The notes beneath the pieces are model-generated. The model saw only the letters and a list, made by a program, of their open reading frames with translations. It was not told the DNA's origin and searched no databases. Positions 23,597 to 31,167 of a stretch of 64,000 nucleotides of DNA are shown piece after piece. The stretch lies in contig NZ_JACVWU010000023.1 of NCBI RefSeq assembly GCF_014596915.1, positions 62,001 to 126,000 of the forward strand, read 5' to 3'. Made by a program: the position numbers and the translations under genes. This DNA comes from Streptomyces sp. TRM68416 (lineage in GTDB: Bacteria > Actinomycetota > Actinomycetes > Streptomycetales > Streptomycetaceae). The stretch's first letter is position 1. The number at the start of each line of letters is the position of its first letter.

Positions 23597-25192
23597 GTGG
23601 AGGACCTGGTCGTCCGGGACGCGGAGGTGGTGGACGGCTCCGGCGCCCCCTCCTACCGCGCCGACGTGGTCGTCGACGGCGGCAGGATCGTCTCGGTCGT
23701 CAAGGAGGCCGCGGCGGCCGGCTGCCAGCGCCCGCGTGCGACACGGGAGTTGGACGCGGAGGGGCTCGTCCTCTCCCCCGGCTTCATCGACATGCACGCG
23801 CACAGCGACCTGGCGCTCCTCCGGGACCCTGACCACAGCGCGAAGGCCGCGCAGGGGGTGACCCTCGAAGTCCTCGGCCAGGACGGCCTGTCGTACGCGC
23901 CGGTCGACGACCGTACGCTCGCCGAGGTGCGCCGGGCGATCACCGGGTGGAACGGCGCCGGCGACGACATCGACTTCGACTGGCGGTCGGTGGGCGAGTA
24001 CCTGGACCGGCTGGACCACGGCTTCGAGGGCCGGGGCATCGCCGTGAACGCCGCCTACCTCGTGCCCCAGGGCACGGTCCGCGCGCTCGCGGTCGGCTGG
24101 GAGGACCGCGAGGCGACGCCCCAGGAGCTGGCGCGCATGCGGCAGTTGGTCGCCGAGGGCATGGAGCAGGGCGCGGTCGGCATGTCGTCGGGGCTGACGT
24201 ACACGCCGGGCATGTACGCGAAGGACGCCGAACTGACCGAACTGTGCCGGGTGGTGGCGTCCTACGACGGCTACTACTGCCCGCACCACCGCTCCTACGG
24301 GGCCGGGGCCCTGGAGGCGTACGAGGAGATGGTGGCCCTGGCGCGGGAGGCGGGCTGTGCGCTCCATCTCGCCCACGCCACCCTGAACTTCGGGGTGAAC
24401 GAGGGCCGGGCACCGGAGCTGCTGGGCCTGCTGGACAGGGCGCTGGCGGCCGGCGCGGACATCACGCTCGACACCTATCCCTACACCCCCGGCTGCACCA
24501 CCCTCGCGGCGCTGCTGCCGAGCTGGGCGAGCGAGGGCGGACCGGAGGCGGTGCTGGCGCGGCTGGCGGACGAGGAGACCGCGGAACGCGTCCGGCACCA
24601 CCTGGAGGTCGTCGGCTCGGACGGCTGCCACGGGGTGCCGGTCGAGTGGGACACGATCGAGGTCTCGGGGGTCAGCGACCCCGCGCTCTCCTCGTACGTC
24701 GGCCGCCGCCTGGACGGCTGGGCGACGGCCCGCCGGCTCCTGCTGGCGGACCGGCTGGGCACGGCGGTCCTGCAGCACGTGGGCCACGAGGAGAACGTCC
24801 GGGCGATCATGCGCCACCGCGTGCACACGGGCGGCTCCGACGGCATCCTCCAGGGCGGCAAGCCGCATCCGCGGGCGTACGGCACGTTCCCGCGGTATCT
24901 CGGCCGGTACGTACGGGAGTTGGGCGTGCTGTCCCTGGAGGAGTGCGTCGCGCGTCTGACCGGGCGTCCGGCGGCCCGGCTGCGACTGCCGGACCGGGGT
25001 CTGGTCCGCGAGGGCCACCGCGCCGACCTGGTCCTGTTCGACCCGGAGACGGTGGCGGCGGGCTCGACGTACGAGGAGCCGAGGAGGCTCCCGACCGGCA
25101 TCCCGTACGTCCTGATCGACGGCCGTTTCGTCATCGAGGACGGCCGCCGGACGGACGTGCTGGCGGGGCGGGCGGTGCGCAGAACCCCGTAG
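23597..25192 (+). CDS. N-acyl-D-amino-acid deacylase (D-aminoacylase)
   Basis: This is an amidohydrolase-superfamily enzyme that removes acyl groups from N-acyl-D-amino acids. The 531-residue protein has the small beta-sandwich at both ends and the metal barrel between. Ligands include His67 and His69 (FIDMHAHSDLALL), with LHLAHATLNFG and VLQHVGHEENVR as later metal strands, and the catalytic Asp in TGGSDGIL. The GTG start at 23597 follows the deaminase stop by 9 bases (GGAGG upstream). Free D-amino acid is then substrate for the preceding enzyme. There is no signal peptide, so it works inside the cell on imported substrates. Confidence 0.9.
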   Translation: MEDLVVRDAEVVDGSGAPSYRADVVVDGGRIVSVVKEAAAAGCQRPRATRELDAEGLVLSPGFIDMHAHSDLALLRDPDHSAKAAQGVTLEVLGQDGLSYAPVDDRTLAEVRRAITGWNGAGDDIDFDWRSVGEYLDRLDHGFEGRGIAVNAAYLVPQGTVRALAVGWEDREATPQELARMRQLVAEGMEQGAVGMSSGLTYTPGMYAKDAELTELCRVVASYDGYYCPHHRSYGAGALEAYEEMVALAREAGCALHLAHATLNFGVNEGRAPELLGLLDRALAAGADITLDTYPYTPGCTTLAALLPSWASEGGPEAVLARLADEETAERVRHHLEVVGSDGCHGVPVEWDTIEVSGVSDPALSSYVGRRLDGWATARRLLLADRLGTAVLQHVGHEENVRAIMRHRVHTGGSDGILQGGKPHPRAYGTFPRYLGRYVRELGVLSLEECVARLTGRPAARLRLPDRGLVREGHRADLVLFDPETVAAGSTYEEPRRLPTGIPYVLIDGRFVIEDGRRTDVLAGRAVRRTP

Positions 25193-25196
25193 AACG

Positions 25197-25250
25197 GTTG
25201 GACCGGCTGGACCGGCTGGACCGGTCGGACCGGTCGGACCGGCAGGCCGG
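25197..25250. repeat. 9-bp tandem repeat between convergent genes
   Basis: Five or so copies of ggaccggct/ggaccggtc fill the gap between two convergent stop codons. The variant ccggt-cgg-accgg copies are self-complementary and can form overlapping short hairpins, so the block may serve as a terminator for both genes. Confidence 0.6.
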
Positions 25251-26093
25251 TTACGGCTTGGGCAGGACGCAGCCGTCGGCGCTCAGGTCGAGCTTGTTGC
25301 CGATGCCGAAGCAGGCGGGGAACTGGTAGGTCTGCTGGGCGTAGTTGATGCCCTGGCGGACGGTGACGTTGCCGCTCTCGTCGACCTCGCACGGGTTGTT
25401 CACCGTGCAGCTCTGGCCGTCCTCGTTGCCGGTGTTGTTGACGGCGACGACCTTTCCGGTGGCCTGGTCGACGACCGGTGAGCCGGAGGTGCCGCCTATG
25501 GTGTTGCAGCTGGAGGTGTACCGGACGGAGTCCTTCCAGGTCCAGCCGCCCTCCTTGAGGCGGTGGGCGAACCCGTCGATCGAGCAGTTGTAGATCCGCT
25601 TCCAGTATCCGGAGACGACGCTGATGGCGGTGCCGGCCGCGGGGCGTGTGTCGTTGAGGGTGAGCGCGTTGATGCCGTACGTCGACCTGATCTGCGCGTA
25701 GGTGCGGGTGAGCTGGTAGATCGCGGCGTCGGTGTCGGTCATCGTCCCGTAGACGATCTTGTTGGCGCGCAGGGTGCCGACGCGGGTGCCGGCGGAGTTG
25801 AGCAGGCCGAAGGAGCGGTTGGAGGCCCGGTCGACGACGACCTGGCCGGGGCCGGGGAAGCCGGTCTCCAGGCAGTGGCCGTTGGTGAGGACGAGCGCCG
25901 GGTCGTGGTCCTCGGAGTCGGGCATGCGGACGACCGAGCCGGAGCAGTTGCTGAGCGCGACGGTCCCGGCGAAGTTCACGGCCTGGATCGCGGGCGCTGC
26001 GCTGTCGCCGCGCTCGGGAGCGGCGACCGCGGGTGCCGCGCCGGCCCCGGCGATGGCCAGGGCGGTGAGCGCGACGACGAGAGGCTTTCTCAT
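25251..26093 (-). CDS. Secreted trypsin-like serine protease
   Basis: This is an exported S1-fold peptidase, 280 residues. The signal peptide is 1-25 (ending AVAA). Triad residues are His73 (LTNGHC), Asp122 (TDTDAAIY) and Ser205 (GGTSGSPV). Cys50/Cys74, Cys170/Cys196 and the C-terminal Cys residues can form disulphides. A short stretch replaces a typical propeptide, and the C-terminal CFGIGNKLDLSADGCVLPKP is an added disulphide loop. GAGGGGA precedes the ATG. It converges with the deacylase gene. No dedicated regulator is adjacent. Confidence 0.9.
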   Translation of the reverse strand: MRKPLVVALTALAIAGAGAAPAVAAPERGDSAAPAIQAVNFAGTVALSNCSGSVVRMPDSEDHDPALVLTNGHCLETGFPGPGQVVVDRASNRSFGLLNSAGTRVGTLRANKIVYGTMTDTDAAIYQLTRTYAQIRSTYGINALTLNDTRPAAGTAISVVSGYWKRIYNCSIDGFAHRLKEGGWTWKDSVRYTSSCNTIGGTSGSPVVDQATGKVVAVNNTGNEDGQSCTVNNPCEVDESGNVTVRQGINYAQQTYQFPACFGIGNKLDLSADGCVLPKP

Positions 26094-26226
26094 GTGGGGT
26101 CCCCTCTTGCGACGAAGGTGACCGGAGATCTTCCGGCCACCCGCTGATTTGTCATGCGCATTGTTGTGTGAGGGGGCTGGGAGAACAAGCGGTCAATTCA
26201 AGCCAGTCGGGCGCGCTCCTCAGTGC

Positions 26227-26976
26227 CTACTTCGGCCCTTTGGCACCGCCCTGGCCGTGGCCCGGCCTGCCGTTGGCGTTGCCCTGGCCCGCGCCGGAAC
26301 CCGGCTCGGTGGTGGCGGGCGCCACGGGAGCGGTGGTCGTCGGCCTCGCCGTGGGGGAGGCCGACGCCTCGGCACTCTCGTCCGCCTTCTCGTCCTCCCC
26401 CTTCGAAGCGCTCACGTCTGGGGACGCCGGGGCATCCGGGCCGGCGGAGGACACCGGCGCGGCCGACCGGACGGGGGTGGCCGGATCCGTGGGCACGGTC
26501 GAGGTGTCCGTCGACGAGCGCGTCGGACGCCCGGTGCCCTCGGGTTCACTGGGGGAGGGGTCGGAGGAGAACGCGAAACCGGCGACCAGGACGGCCACGG
26601 ACGCGGCACCCACCGCGCCGGCCGCCATCAGCGCCCGGCGCCGGTTGAGGCGCCGGTGCTCGGCGCGGCGGGCCGTGCGGCTGCCGGCGCCGGGCGGCTC
26701 CCAGCGGGTCTCCCGGTCGACGAGGTCCTCGTCCCGGGGCGGGGCCGGGGGCGGCTCCTCGGGCAGCCGGGGCAGCTCCCTCGTCTCGTCGTAGGCGTTC
26801 TGCCAACCGTGCGCCACGGCCGGATCGGCGTACTCCTGGTAGTCGGGGGACGGCACGGCCTGCGGGACGTACACGTTCGGCGGCCCCTCGGGCCCGTCGC
26901 CCTCCGGAGCGCCCGCCGCACCCTTCGCGGCGTTCACCGCATTCGCCCCGTTTTCGTACTGAGGTGGCCTGGACAT
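26227..26976 (-). CDS. Single-pass membrane protein with disordered flanks, function unknown
   Basis: I do not recognise a conserved domain. The 249-residue product starts MSRPPQYEN at the ATG at 26976 (a longer frame to 27036 has no added signature). It has a Pro/Glu-rich cytoplasmic part (1-105), a basic patch (RTARRAEHRRLNRRRA), one hydrophobic helix (about 116-135) and a Ser/Thr/Pro-rich external tail ending in Gly/Lys repeats (GQGNANGRPGHGQGGAKGPK). The topology is inside-out with positive residues before the helix. It is divergent from the aminotransferase gene. Confidence 0.75.
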   Translation of the reverse strand: MSRPPQYENGANAVNAAKGAAGAPEGDGPEGPPNVYVPQAVPSPDYQEYADPAVAHGWQNAYDETRELPRLPEEPPPAPPRDEDLVDRETRWEPPGAGSRTARRAEHRRLNRRRALMAAGAVGAASVAVLVAGFAFSSDPSPSEPEGTGRPTRSSTDTSTVPTDPATPVRSAAPVSSAGPDAPASPDVSASKGEDEKADESAEASASPTARPTTTAPVAPATTEPGSGAGQGNANGRPGHGQGGAKGPK

Positions 26977-27101
26977 GGCCGCGCATTGTAGGGACGGGAG
27001 GTGCGCCTGGGACAGCCGTCGGCGATACCCCCGCAAACCGCCCGTCTCAAGTGGTGGAAAACACGGCCCACGGCGCGTTACCGGGCCGTAAGCTCCCAGA
27101 C

Positions 27102-28313
27102 ATGCAGGTGATCCAGTCGACCAAGCTCGCCAACGTCTGTTACGAGATCCGGGGCCCGGTTCTCGAAGAGGCCATGCGGCTTGAGGCGGCGGGCCACCGC
27201 ATCCTCAAGCTGAACACCGGGAACCCGGCCGCCTTCGGCTTCGAGTGCCCGCCGGAGATCCTGGAGGACATCCTCCGCAACGTCTCCTCGGCCCATGGGT
27301 ACGGCGACGCGAAGGGGCTGCTCGCCGCCCGCCGGGCCGTCGTCATGCACAACCAGACCCTCGGCATCGAGACCGACGTCGAGCACGTCTTCGTGGGCAA
27401 CGGCGTCTCCGAGCTGATCGTGATGGCGATGCAGGCGCTGCTGGACGACGGCGACGAAGTCCTCGTCCCCTCGCCCGACTACCCGCTGTGGACGGCCGCC
27501 GTCTCCCTGTCGGGCGGCACGGCCGTGCACTACTGGTGCGACGAGCAGTCCGACTGGATGCCGGACCTCGCCGACGTGGAGCGGAAGATCACCGACCGCA
27601 CCAAGGCGCTCGTCATCATCAACCCGAACAACCCGACGGGCGCGGTGTACGACGAGGCCATGCTCAAGGGCCTCACCGACATCGCCCGCCGCCACAACCT
27701 GCTGGTCTGCTCGGACGAGATCTACGACAAGATCCTCTACGACGGCGCCACGCACACCGCCACCGCCAGGATCGCCCCGGATCTGCTCACCCTCACCTTC
27801 AACGGCATGTCGAAGGCGTACCGGGTGGCCGGCTACCGGGTCGGCTGGATGTCGATCTCCGGGCCGCGCGCACACGCCGACTCCTACATCGAGGGCCTGA
27901 CGATCCTGGCGAACATGCGCCTGTGCGCGAACATGCCCGGCCAGCACGGGGTGGTGGCCGCCCTCAGCGGCCGGCAGACCATCAACGACCTGGTGCTTCC
28001 CGGCGGGCGGCTCAAGGAGCAGATGGACACCGCCTACGAGCTGCTCACCCAGATCCCGGGCGTGAGCTGCGTCCGGCCGAAGGGGGCGCTGTATCTCTTC
28101 CCTCGGCTCGATCCCAAGGTGTTCAAGATCAAGGACGACCGGCAGCTGGTCCTGGACCTGCTGCGGCGCGAGAAGATCATGGTCGTCCAGGGCACGGGCT
28201 TCAACTGGAGCGAGCCGGACCACTTCCGGGTCGTGACCCTGCCGACGGTCGGGGACCTGAAGGACGCCGTGACGCGGATCGGGAACTTCCTGGACGGCTA
28301 CAGCCAGCCCTGA
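27102..28313 (+). CDS. Class I PLP aminotransferase (AlaA-type alanine aminotransferase)
   Basis: This cytosolic transaminase has 403 residues. GYGDAKGLLAARRAV and NPNNPTGAVY are fold-I signatures. The PLP Lys is Lys238 in NGMSKAYRVAGYRVGW, and the Arg for substrate carboxylate is near the C-terminus (DHFRVVTLP). The N-terminal sequence MQVIQSTKLANVCYEIRGPV is characteristic of AlaA-like alanine/glutamate-pyruvate transaminases. The frame is open to 26964, but the added residues are not family-like. No Shine-Dalgarno is visible before the ATG at 27102, so a leaderless or very short leader is possible. Confidence 0.88.
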   Translation: MQVIQSTKLANVCYEIRGPVLEEAMRLEAAGHRILKLNTGNPAAFGFECPPEILEDILRNVSSAHGYGDAKGLLAARRAVVMHNQTLGIETDVEHVFVGNGVSELIVMAMQALLDDGDEVLVPSPDYPLWTAAVSLSGGTAVHYWCDEQSDWMPDLADVERKITDRTKALVIINPNNPTGAVYDEAMLKGLTDIARRHNLLVCSDEIYDKILYDGATHTATARIAPDLLTLTFNGMSKAYRVAGYRVGWMSISGPRAHADSYIEGLTILANMRLCANMPGQHGVVAALSGRQTINDLVLPGGRLKEQMDTAYELLTQIPGVSCVRPKGALYLFPRLDPKVFKIKDDRQLVLDLLRREKIMVVQGTGFNWSEPDHFRVVTLPTVGDLKDAVTRIGNFLDGYSQP

Positions 28314-28348
28314 CGCGCGGTTCCGCGGACGGTTCCATGGAGGCTTCG

Positions 28349-28396
28349 GTGGACGACTCCGCAGACGATTCCGTGGACGACTCCGTGGACGACTCA
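28349..28396. repeat. 12-bp tandem repeat, four copies
   Basis: Four 12-base units (gtggacgactcc with two variants) lie just after the aminotransferase gene and before the promoter of the next gene. The repeat is non-coding in the annotation given here. Confidence 0.8.
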
Positions 28397-28399
28397 ACT

Positions 28400-28422
28400 T
28401 TAGACGGGATCTAAGCTAGGAT
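28400..28422 (+). promoter_or_regulatory. Promoter/operator of the 137-aa gene
   Basis: TAGGAT at 28417-28422 is a good -10 box 30 bases before the ATG at 28452. Directly upstream is TTAGA-CGGGA-TCTAA (28400-28414), a perfect 5+5 inverted repeat that would lie between -35 and -10 and could bind a regulator. Confidence 0.5.
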
Positions 28423-28451
28423 GGTTTCCTGACAGCACAGGAGGCCATCCC

Positions 28452-28865
28452 ATGTACGAACCGATCCGCAGCAAGTCGGTCCACAGCACGATGGCCGGCA
28501 CCACCTCGGACTTCCCCCACCGGTCGCGCGAGGAGGAGCTGGACATCCAGCTGGCCGGCCATCTCGCGGCCCTGCTCGCCGTCACGGACGAGCTGCGCGC
28601 GGTGGAGCCGTCCGGCGACCTGGACAACGCGGCGGAACGGCTCGCCGAGCAGGTCACGCGGCTTCGGGGCGGCTCCTGCGTACGCACCGTGCCCGGCGGC
28701 GAGGTCCGCGACCGCGCGGCCCTGCACGAGCGGGCGCACGCGCTGGCCGGCCGCGCGCTGGTCGTCGCGGCGTCCCGCGCCGACACGGCCGTAGCGATTC
28801 TGGCCGCCGAGCGCATGGAGGCGCACGCGGCGATCCTGGAGGCGGAGGAACTCACCTCCCACTGA
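28452..28865 (+). CDS. Conserved-looking hypothetical protein, all-helical, 137 aa
   Basis: I do not recognise this family. The product begins MYEPIRSKSVHSTMAG and is predicted helical throughout (LDIQLAGHLAALLAVTDELR; DRAALHERAHALAGRALVVA; TAVAILAAERMEAHAAILEA). It has no signal peptide or membrane helix. Ala/Glu-rich heptad patterns suggest a helical bundle or coiled coil. AGGAGG lies nine bases before the ATG, and a good -10 with an inverted repeat lies upstream, so it is expressed as its own unit. It ends before a strong hairpin shared with the small gene on the other strand. Confidence 0.75.
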   Translation: MYEPIRSKSVHSTMAGTTSDFPHRSREEELDIQLAGHLAALLAVTDELRAVEPSGDLDNAAERLAEQVTRLRGGSCVRTVPGGEVRDRAALHERAHALAGRALVVAASRADTAVAILAAERMEAHAAILEAEELTSH

Positions 28866-28889
28866 GCCCTTGAGGCTCCCCTCGACGGC

Positions 28890-28927
28890 CCCGGTCCGCG
28901 TGCACCCGCAGCGACGCGCGGACCGGG
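28890..28927. terminator. Hairpin between convergent genes
   Basis: CCCGGTCCGCG pairs perfectly with CGCGGACCGGG (11 base pairs, 16-base loop) between the 137-aa gene and the convergent 57-aa membrane protein gene. No T-run is seen, as is common for actinobacterial terminators. Confidence 0.6.
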
Positions 28928-28935
28928 TGCCACCG

Positions 28936-29109
28936 TCAGCCGAGCAGCACCGTGAGGATCACGAAGAGCAGCAGGATCCCCAGGACCAGTGCCCAGACCG
29001 GCCAGGTTCCCCGTCCCTTCGGGTCCTCGGGGCCACCGCCGCGGGGGCGGTCCTCCGGGAGGCTCGGGTCGGACGGCCGGTCACGCGAGTAGAAGTCGCC
29101 CTGCGCCAT
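28936..29109 (-). CDS. Small tail-anchored membrane protein, 57 aa
   Basis: The frame reads MAQGDFYSRDRPSDPSLPED, a Gly/Pro-rich stretch (RPRGGGPEDPKGRG), then a C-terminal hydrophobic helix (TWPVWALVLGILLLFVILTV) ending two residues later. It is complete with an ATG and TGA, has GGAGGGA upstream of the ATG, and shows the strong third-position GC bias of real genes. Function unknown. It would sit in the cytoplasmic membrane with the N-terminus inside. It lies just after the beta-propeller gene on the same strand. Confidence 0.7.
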   Translation of the reverse strand: MAQGDFYSRDRPSDPSLPEDRPRGGGPEDPKGRGTWPVWALVLGILLLFVILTVLLG

Positions 29110-29187
29110 GTGCACGTCCCTCCTTCGACGCTCGTCCCTGCTTCGGCAGGCCCCGAGTACCCCTCCGCGGAGTCCCGCACCCCCGGG

Positions 29188-30918
29188 TTACCGGGTGACG
29201 TAGACCGTCGCCGACGCCGTGGCGCCCTCGTGCAGGTCGTCGCCCGGCCAGCTGACCGTGTAGGTCGTCTCGCGCCGGGTGCGCGGGATGTCGTTGACGG
29301 TGAACGTGCCGTCCGCGGCCACGGTCACCGACGACAGCGTGCCGCTGCCGAGACGGTCGGTGCGCCGGACCGTGAGCACCGCACGCTCCGGCAGCGCCCT
29401 GCCCTGCGCGGTGAACCTGCCGGTGATCTCCACGCCGGTGCGCATCGACGCCTGCTCCGGGGCGGTCAGGGCGATCGAGCTCGCCGCCTTGCCGACGGAG
29501 ACGGTGTGGGTGACGTCGTTCGCGGGGCGGTGGGTGAGGTCACCGCGGTAGGACACGGTGTAGGTGGCGTCGCCGACGAGGGCGGGCTCGTCGAGGACGG
29601 CGTATGAGCCGTCCGCCTTGACCGTGAAGGTGCCCAGGTCGTGGGTGCCGTCGGCGTCCGTGCGGGTGGCGGCGACCTTCATCGGGGTGCCGGGCGCCGG
29701 GCCGTCCCACTCCAGCTTGCCGCGCACGGCGAGGGGCTCGCCCGCGACCGCCTGAGCGGGGCTGTGGCCGAGGGAGCCGGTGAAGCGGACGTCGTACTGG
29801 ACGGCCGGGGGCTGGATGATGTGCAGCCAGAACTGGTTGCCGCTCGCGTTGGTGGTGACCGCGAACAGCCGGGCGCCGTCCGCCGACCACTCCATGCCGC
29901 GCGGCACGACCCGGTCGCCGTCCTGGCTGCCCTCGAAGACGAACTCCAGCGGGGTGCCGGAGTCGGCCGGGTCGGCGGGCTGCACCAGCAGGTCGGGGGT
30001 GGCGCCGGTGGCCGAGGCGCCGCGCGCGATGTACTTGCCGTCGCCGCTGAAGGCGACGGAGCTGGCGGTGGCCCCGGCGGGCAGGGCCTGGTAGCCGGCG
30101 GGAGCGTCCGACAGATCGGCGGCGTCGAGCAGCCGGGTGCCGGCCGTGGCGTCGGCGAGGGCGAGCTTCGTGCCGTCCGGGGAGACGGCGATGTCCTTCA
30201 GGTTCAGGGCGCCCTTGCCGTCGGCGTCGGCGAAGCGGCGGGTGGCGCCCCGCACGGGGGTCTCGCCGCTGCCGTCGAAGACGCTGAGGAACGGGTTGGG
30301 CGCCGAGGAGTTGAGCGCCTGGCCCATCACGAAGGTGTCGTTCGGGCCGCCCTCCAGCAGGAGCTTGCCGGCGTCGTTCCAGCCGGTGCGCTGGTAGGTG
30401 CCGTTGGAGACCGTCTCCAGGTGGCTCGTCGCCGTGGCGCACTGGGAGAGGGGGTCGGTCCACTGCGTGGTGAAGTACGGCTTGCCGCCCGCGACGACGA
30501 CTTCCCGGCCGCACTGGTCGCTGCCCACGCCGGTCAGGCTCTTGTAGGTGAGCGTGGTGGTGTCGTAGGCCCAGACGCGGTGGCGCTCGCCGATGTAGAG
30601 CGTGCTCGCGTCGTCGCTGAGCGCCAGGCCGGAGGCGTAGTAGGGCAGTTCTATGGTGGAGAGTCGCTCACCCTGGAACGTGTAGACGGCGACGTGGCCC
30701 TTGGTCACGTTCGAGCCCACGTTGGCGTCGGCGACGAAGACGCGTTCGTGGACGCTGTCGACGGCCAGCGCCGAGTACGTGGTGAACGGCAGCTTGGCCA
30801 CGCGGTCGGACGCGGCGGCGTGGGCCGCGGGCGCGGCGGCGAGCGTGAGTCCGGTCCCGGTGAGCGCGGCGGCGAGAACGGTGGCCGCGAGGCGTCCGGA
30901 ACGGCGTGCTGTATTCAA
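29188..30918 (-). CDS. Secreted beta-propeller protein with Ig-like repeats
   Basis: This is an exported protein of 576 residues if translation starts at the TTG at 30918 (GGGGGG upstream); the signal sequence (LNTARRSGRLAATVLAAALTG to AAHAAA) then begins at residue 1. Residues 40-370 form a WD40/YVTN-like propeller (LAVDSVHERVFVADANVG; IAVSPDGTKLALADATAG; MEWSADGARLFAVT). Two Ig-like domains follow (about 385-480 and 485-576; each with YTVSYRGDLTHR or TYTVSWPGDDLHE). Such proteins are often surface or extracellular binding proteins; no catalytic motif is seen. Other initiation codons lie upstream in frame, up to 31008, but lack a ribosome site. Confidence 0.8.
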   Translation of the reverse strand: MNTARRSGRLAATVLAAALTGTGLTLAAAPAAHAAASDRVAKLPFTTYSALAVDSVHERVFVADANVGSNVTKGHVAVYTFQGERLSTIELPYYASGLALSDDASTLYIGERHRVWAYDTTTLTYKSLTGVGSDQCGREVVVAGGKPYFTTQWTDPLSQCATATSHLETVSNGTYQRTGWNDAGKLLLEGGPNDTFVMGQALNSSAPNPFLSVFDGSGETPVRGATRRFADADGKGALNLKDIAVSPDGTKLALADATAGTRLLDAADLSDAPAGYQALPAGATASSVAFSGDGKYIARGASATGATPDLLVQPADPADSGTPLEFVFEGSQDGDRVVPRGMEWSADGARLFAVTTNASGNQFWLHIIQPPAVQYDVRFTGSLGHSPAQAVAGEPLAVRGKLEWDGPAPGTPMKVAATRTDADGTHDLGTFTVKADGSYAVLDEPALVGDATYTVSYRGDLTHRPANDVTHTVSVGKAASSIALTAPEQASMRTGVEITGRFTAQGRALPERAVLTVRRTDRLGSGTLSSVTVAADGTFTVNDIPRTRRETTYTVSWPGDDLHEGATASATVYVTR

Positions 30919-31038
30919 GTGTGCCCCCCACAGGCTTCGTTGAGCCCCACCAGGAGTGGCAGGGCCCATATGAAGCTTATGTAACACAGGTGAAGATCCC
31001 GCGATCAAGGGGGCACGCCCGTGGGAGACGCGGCAGCG

Positions 31039-31064
31039 GGCCCCGCACGCCGTTGTGCGGGGCC
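31039..31064. terminator. Hairpin downstream of pckG
   Basis: GGCCCCGCAC-GCCGTT-GTGCGGGGCC is a perfect ten-pair stem. It follows the PEP carboxykinase stop by about 100 bases on the minus strand and is a likely terminator for it. Confidence 0.55.
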
Positions 31065-31086
31065 ACGGTTCGTGACATCGCTGCCG

Positions 31087-31143
31087 CCCGCGGCCGGCCC
31101 GTGACGATCACTGGTCAGGGCTCCCATCCCGGCCGGCCGCGGG
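31087..31143. repeat. Long inverted repeat downstream of pckG
   Basis: CCCGCGGCCGGCC and GGCCGGCCGCGGG are exact 13-base complements separated by 31 bases. It lies between the pckG stop codon and the shorter hairpin at 31039, so the transcript may end in two successive structures. Confidence 0.65.
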
Positions 31144-31167
31144 GGTACGTGGGGGACTCGCCGGGGG

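Noticed and set aside
28870-29607. Plus-strand frame opposite the 57-aa gene and the beta-propeller gene
   Set aside because: No ribosome site or domain, and it crosses the convergent hairpin at 28890-28927.
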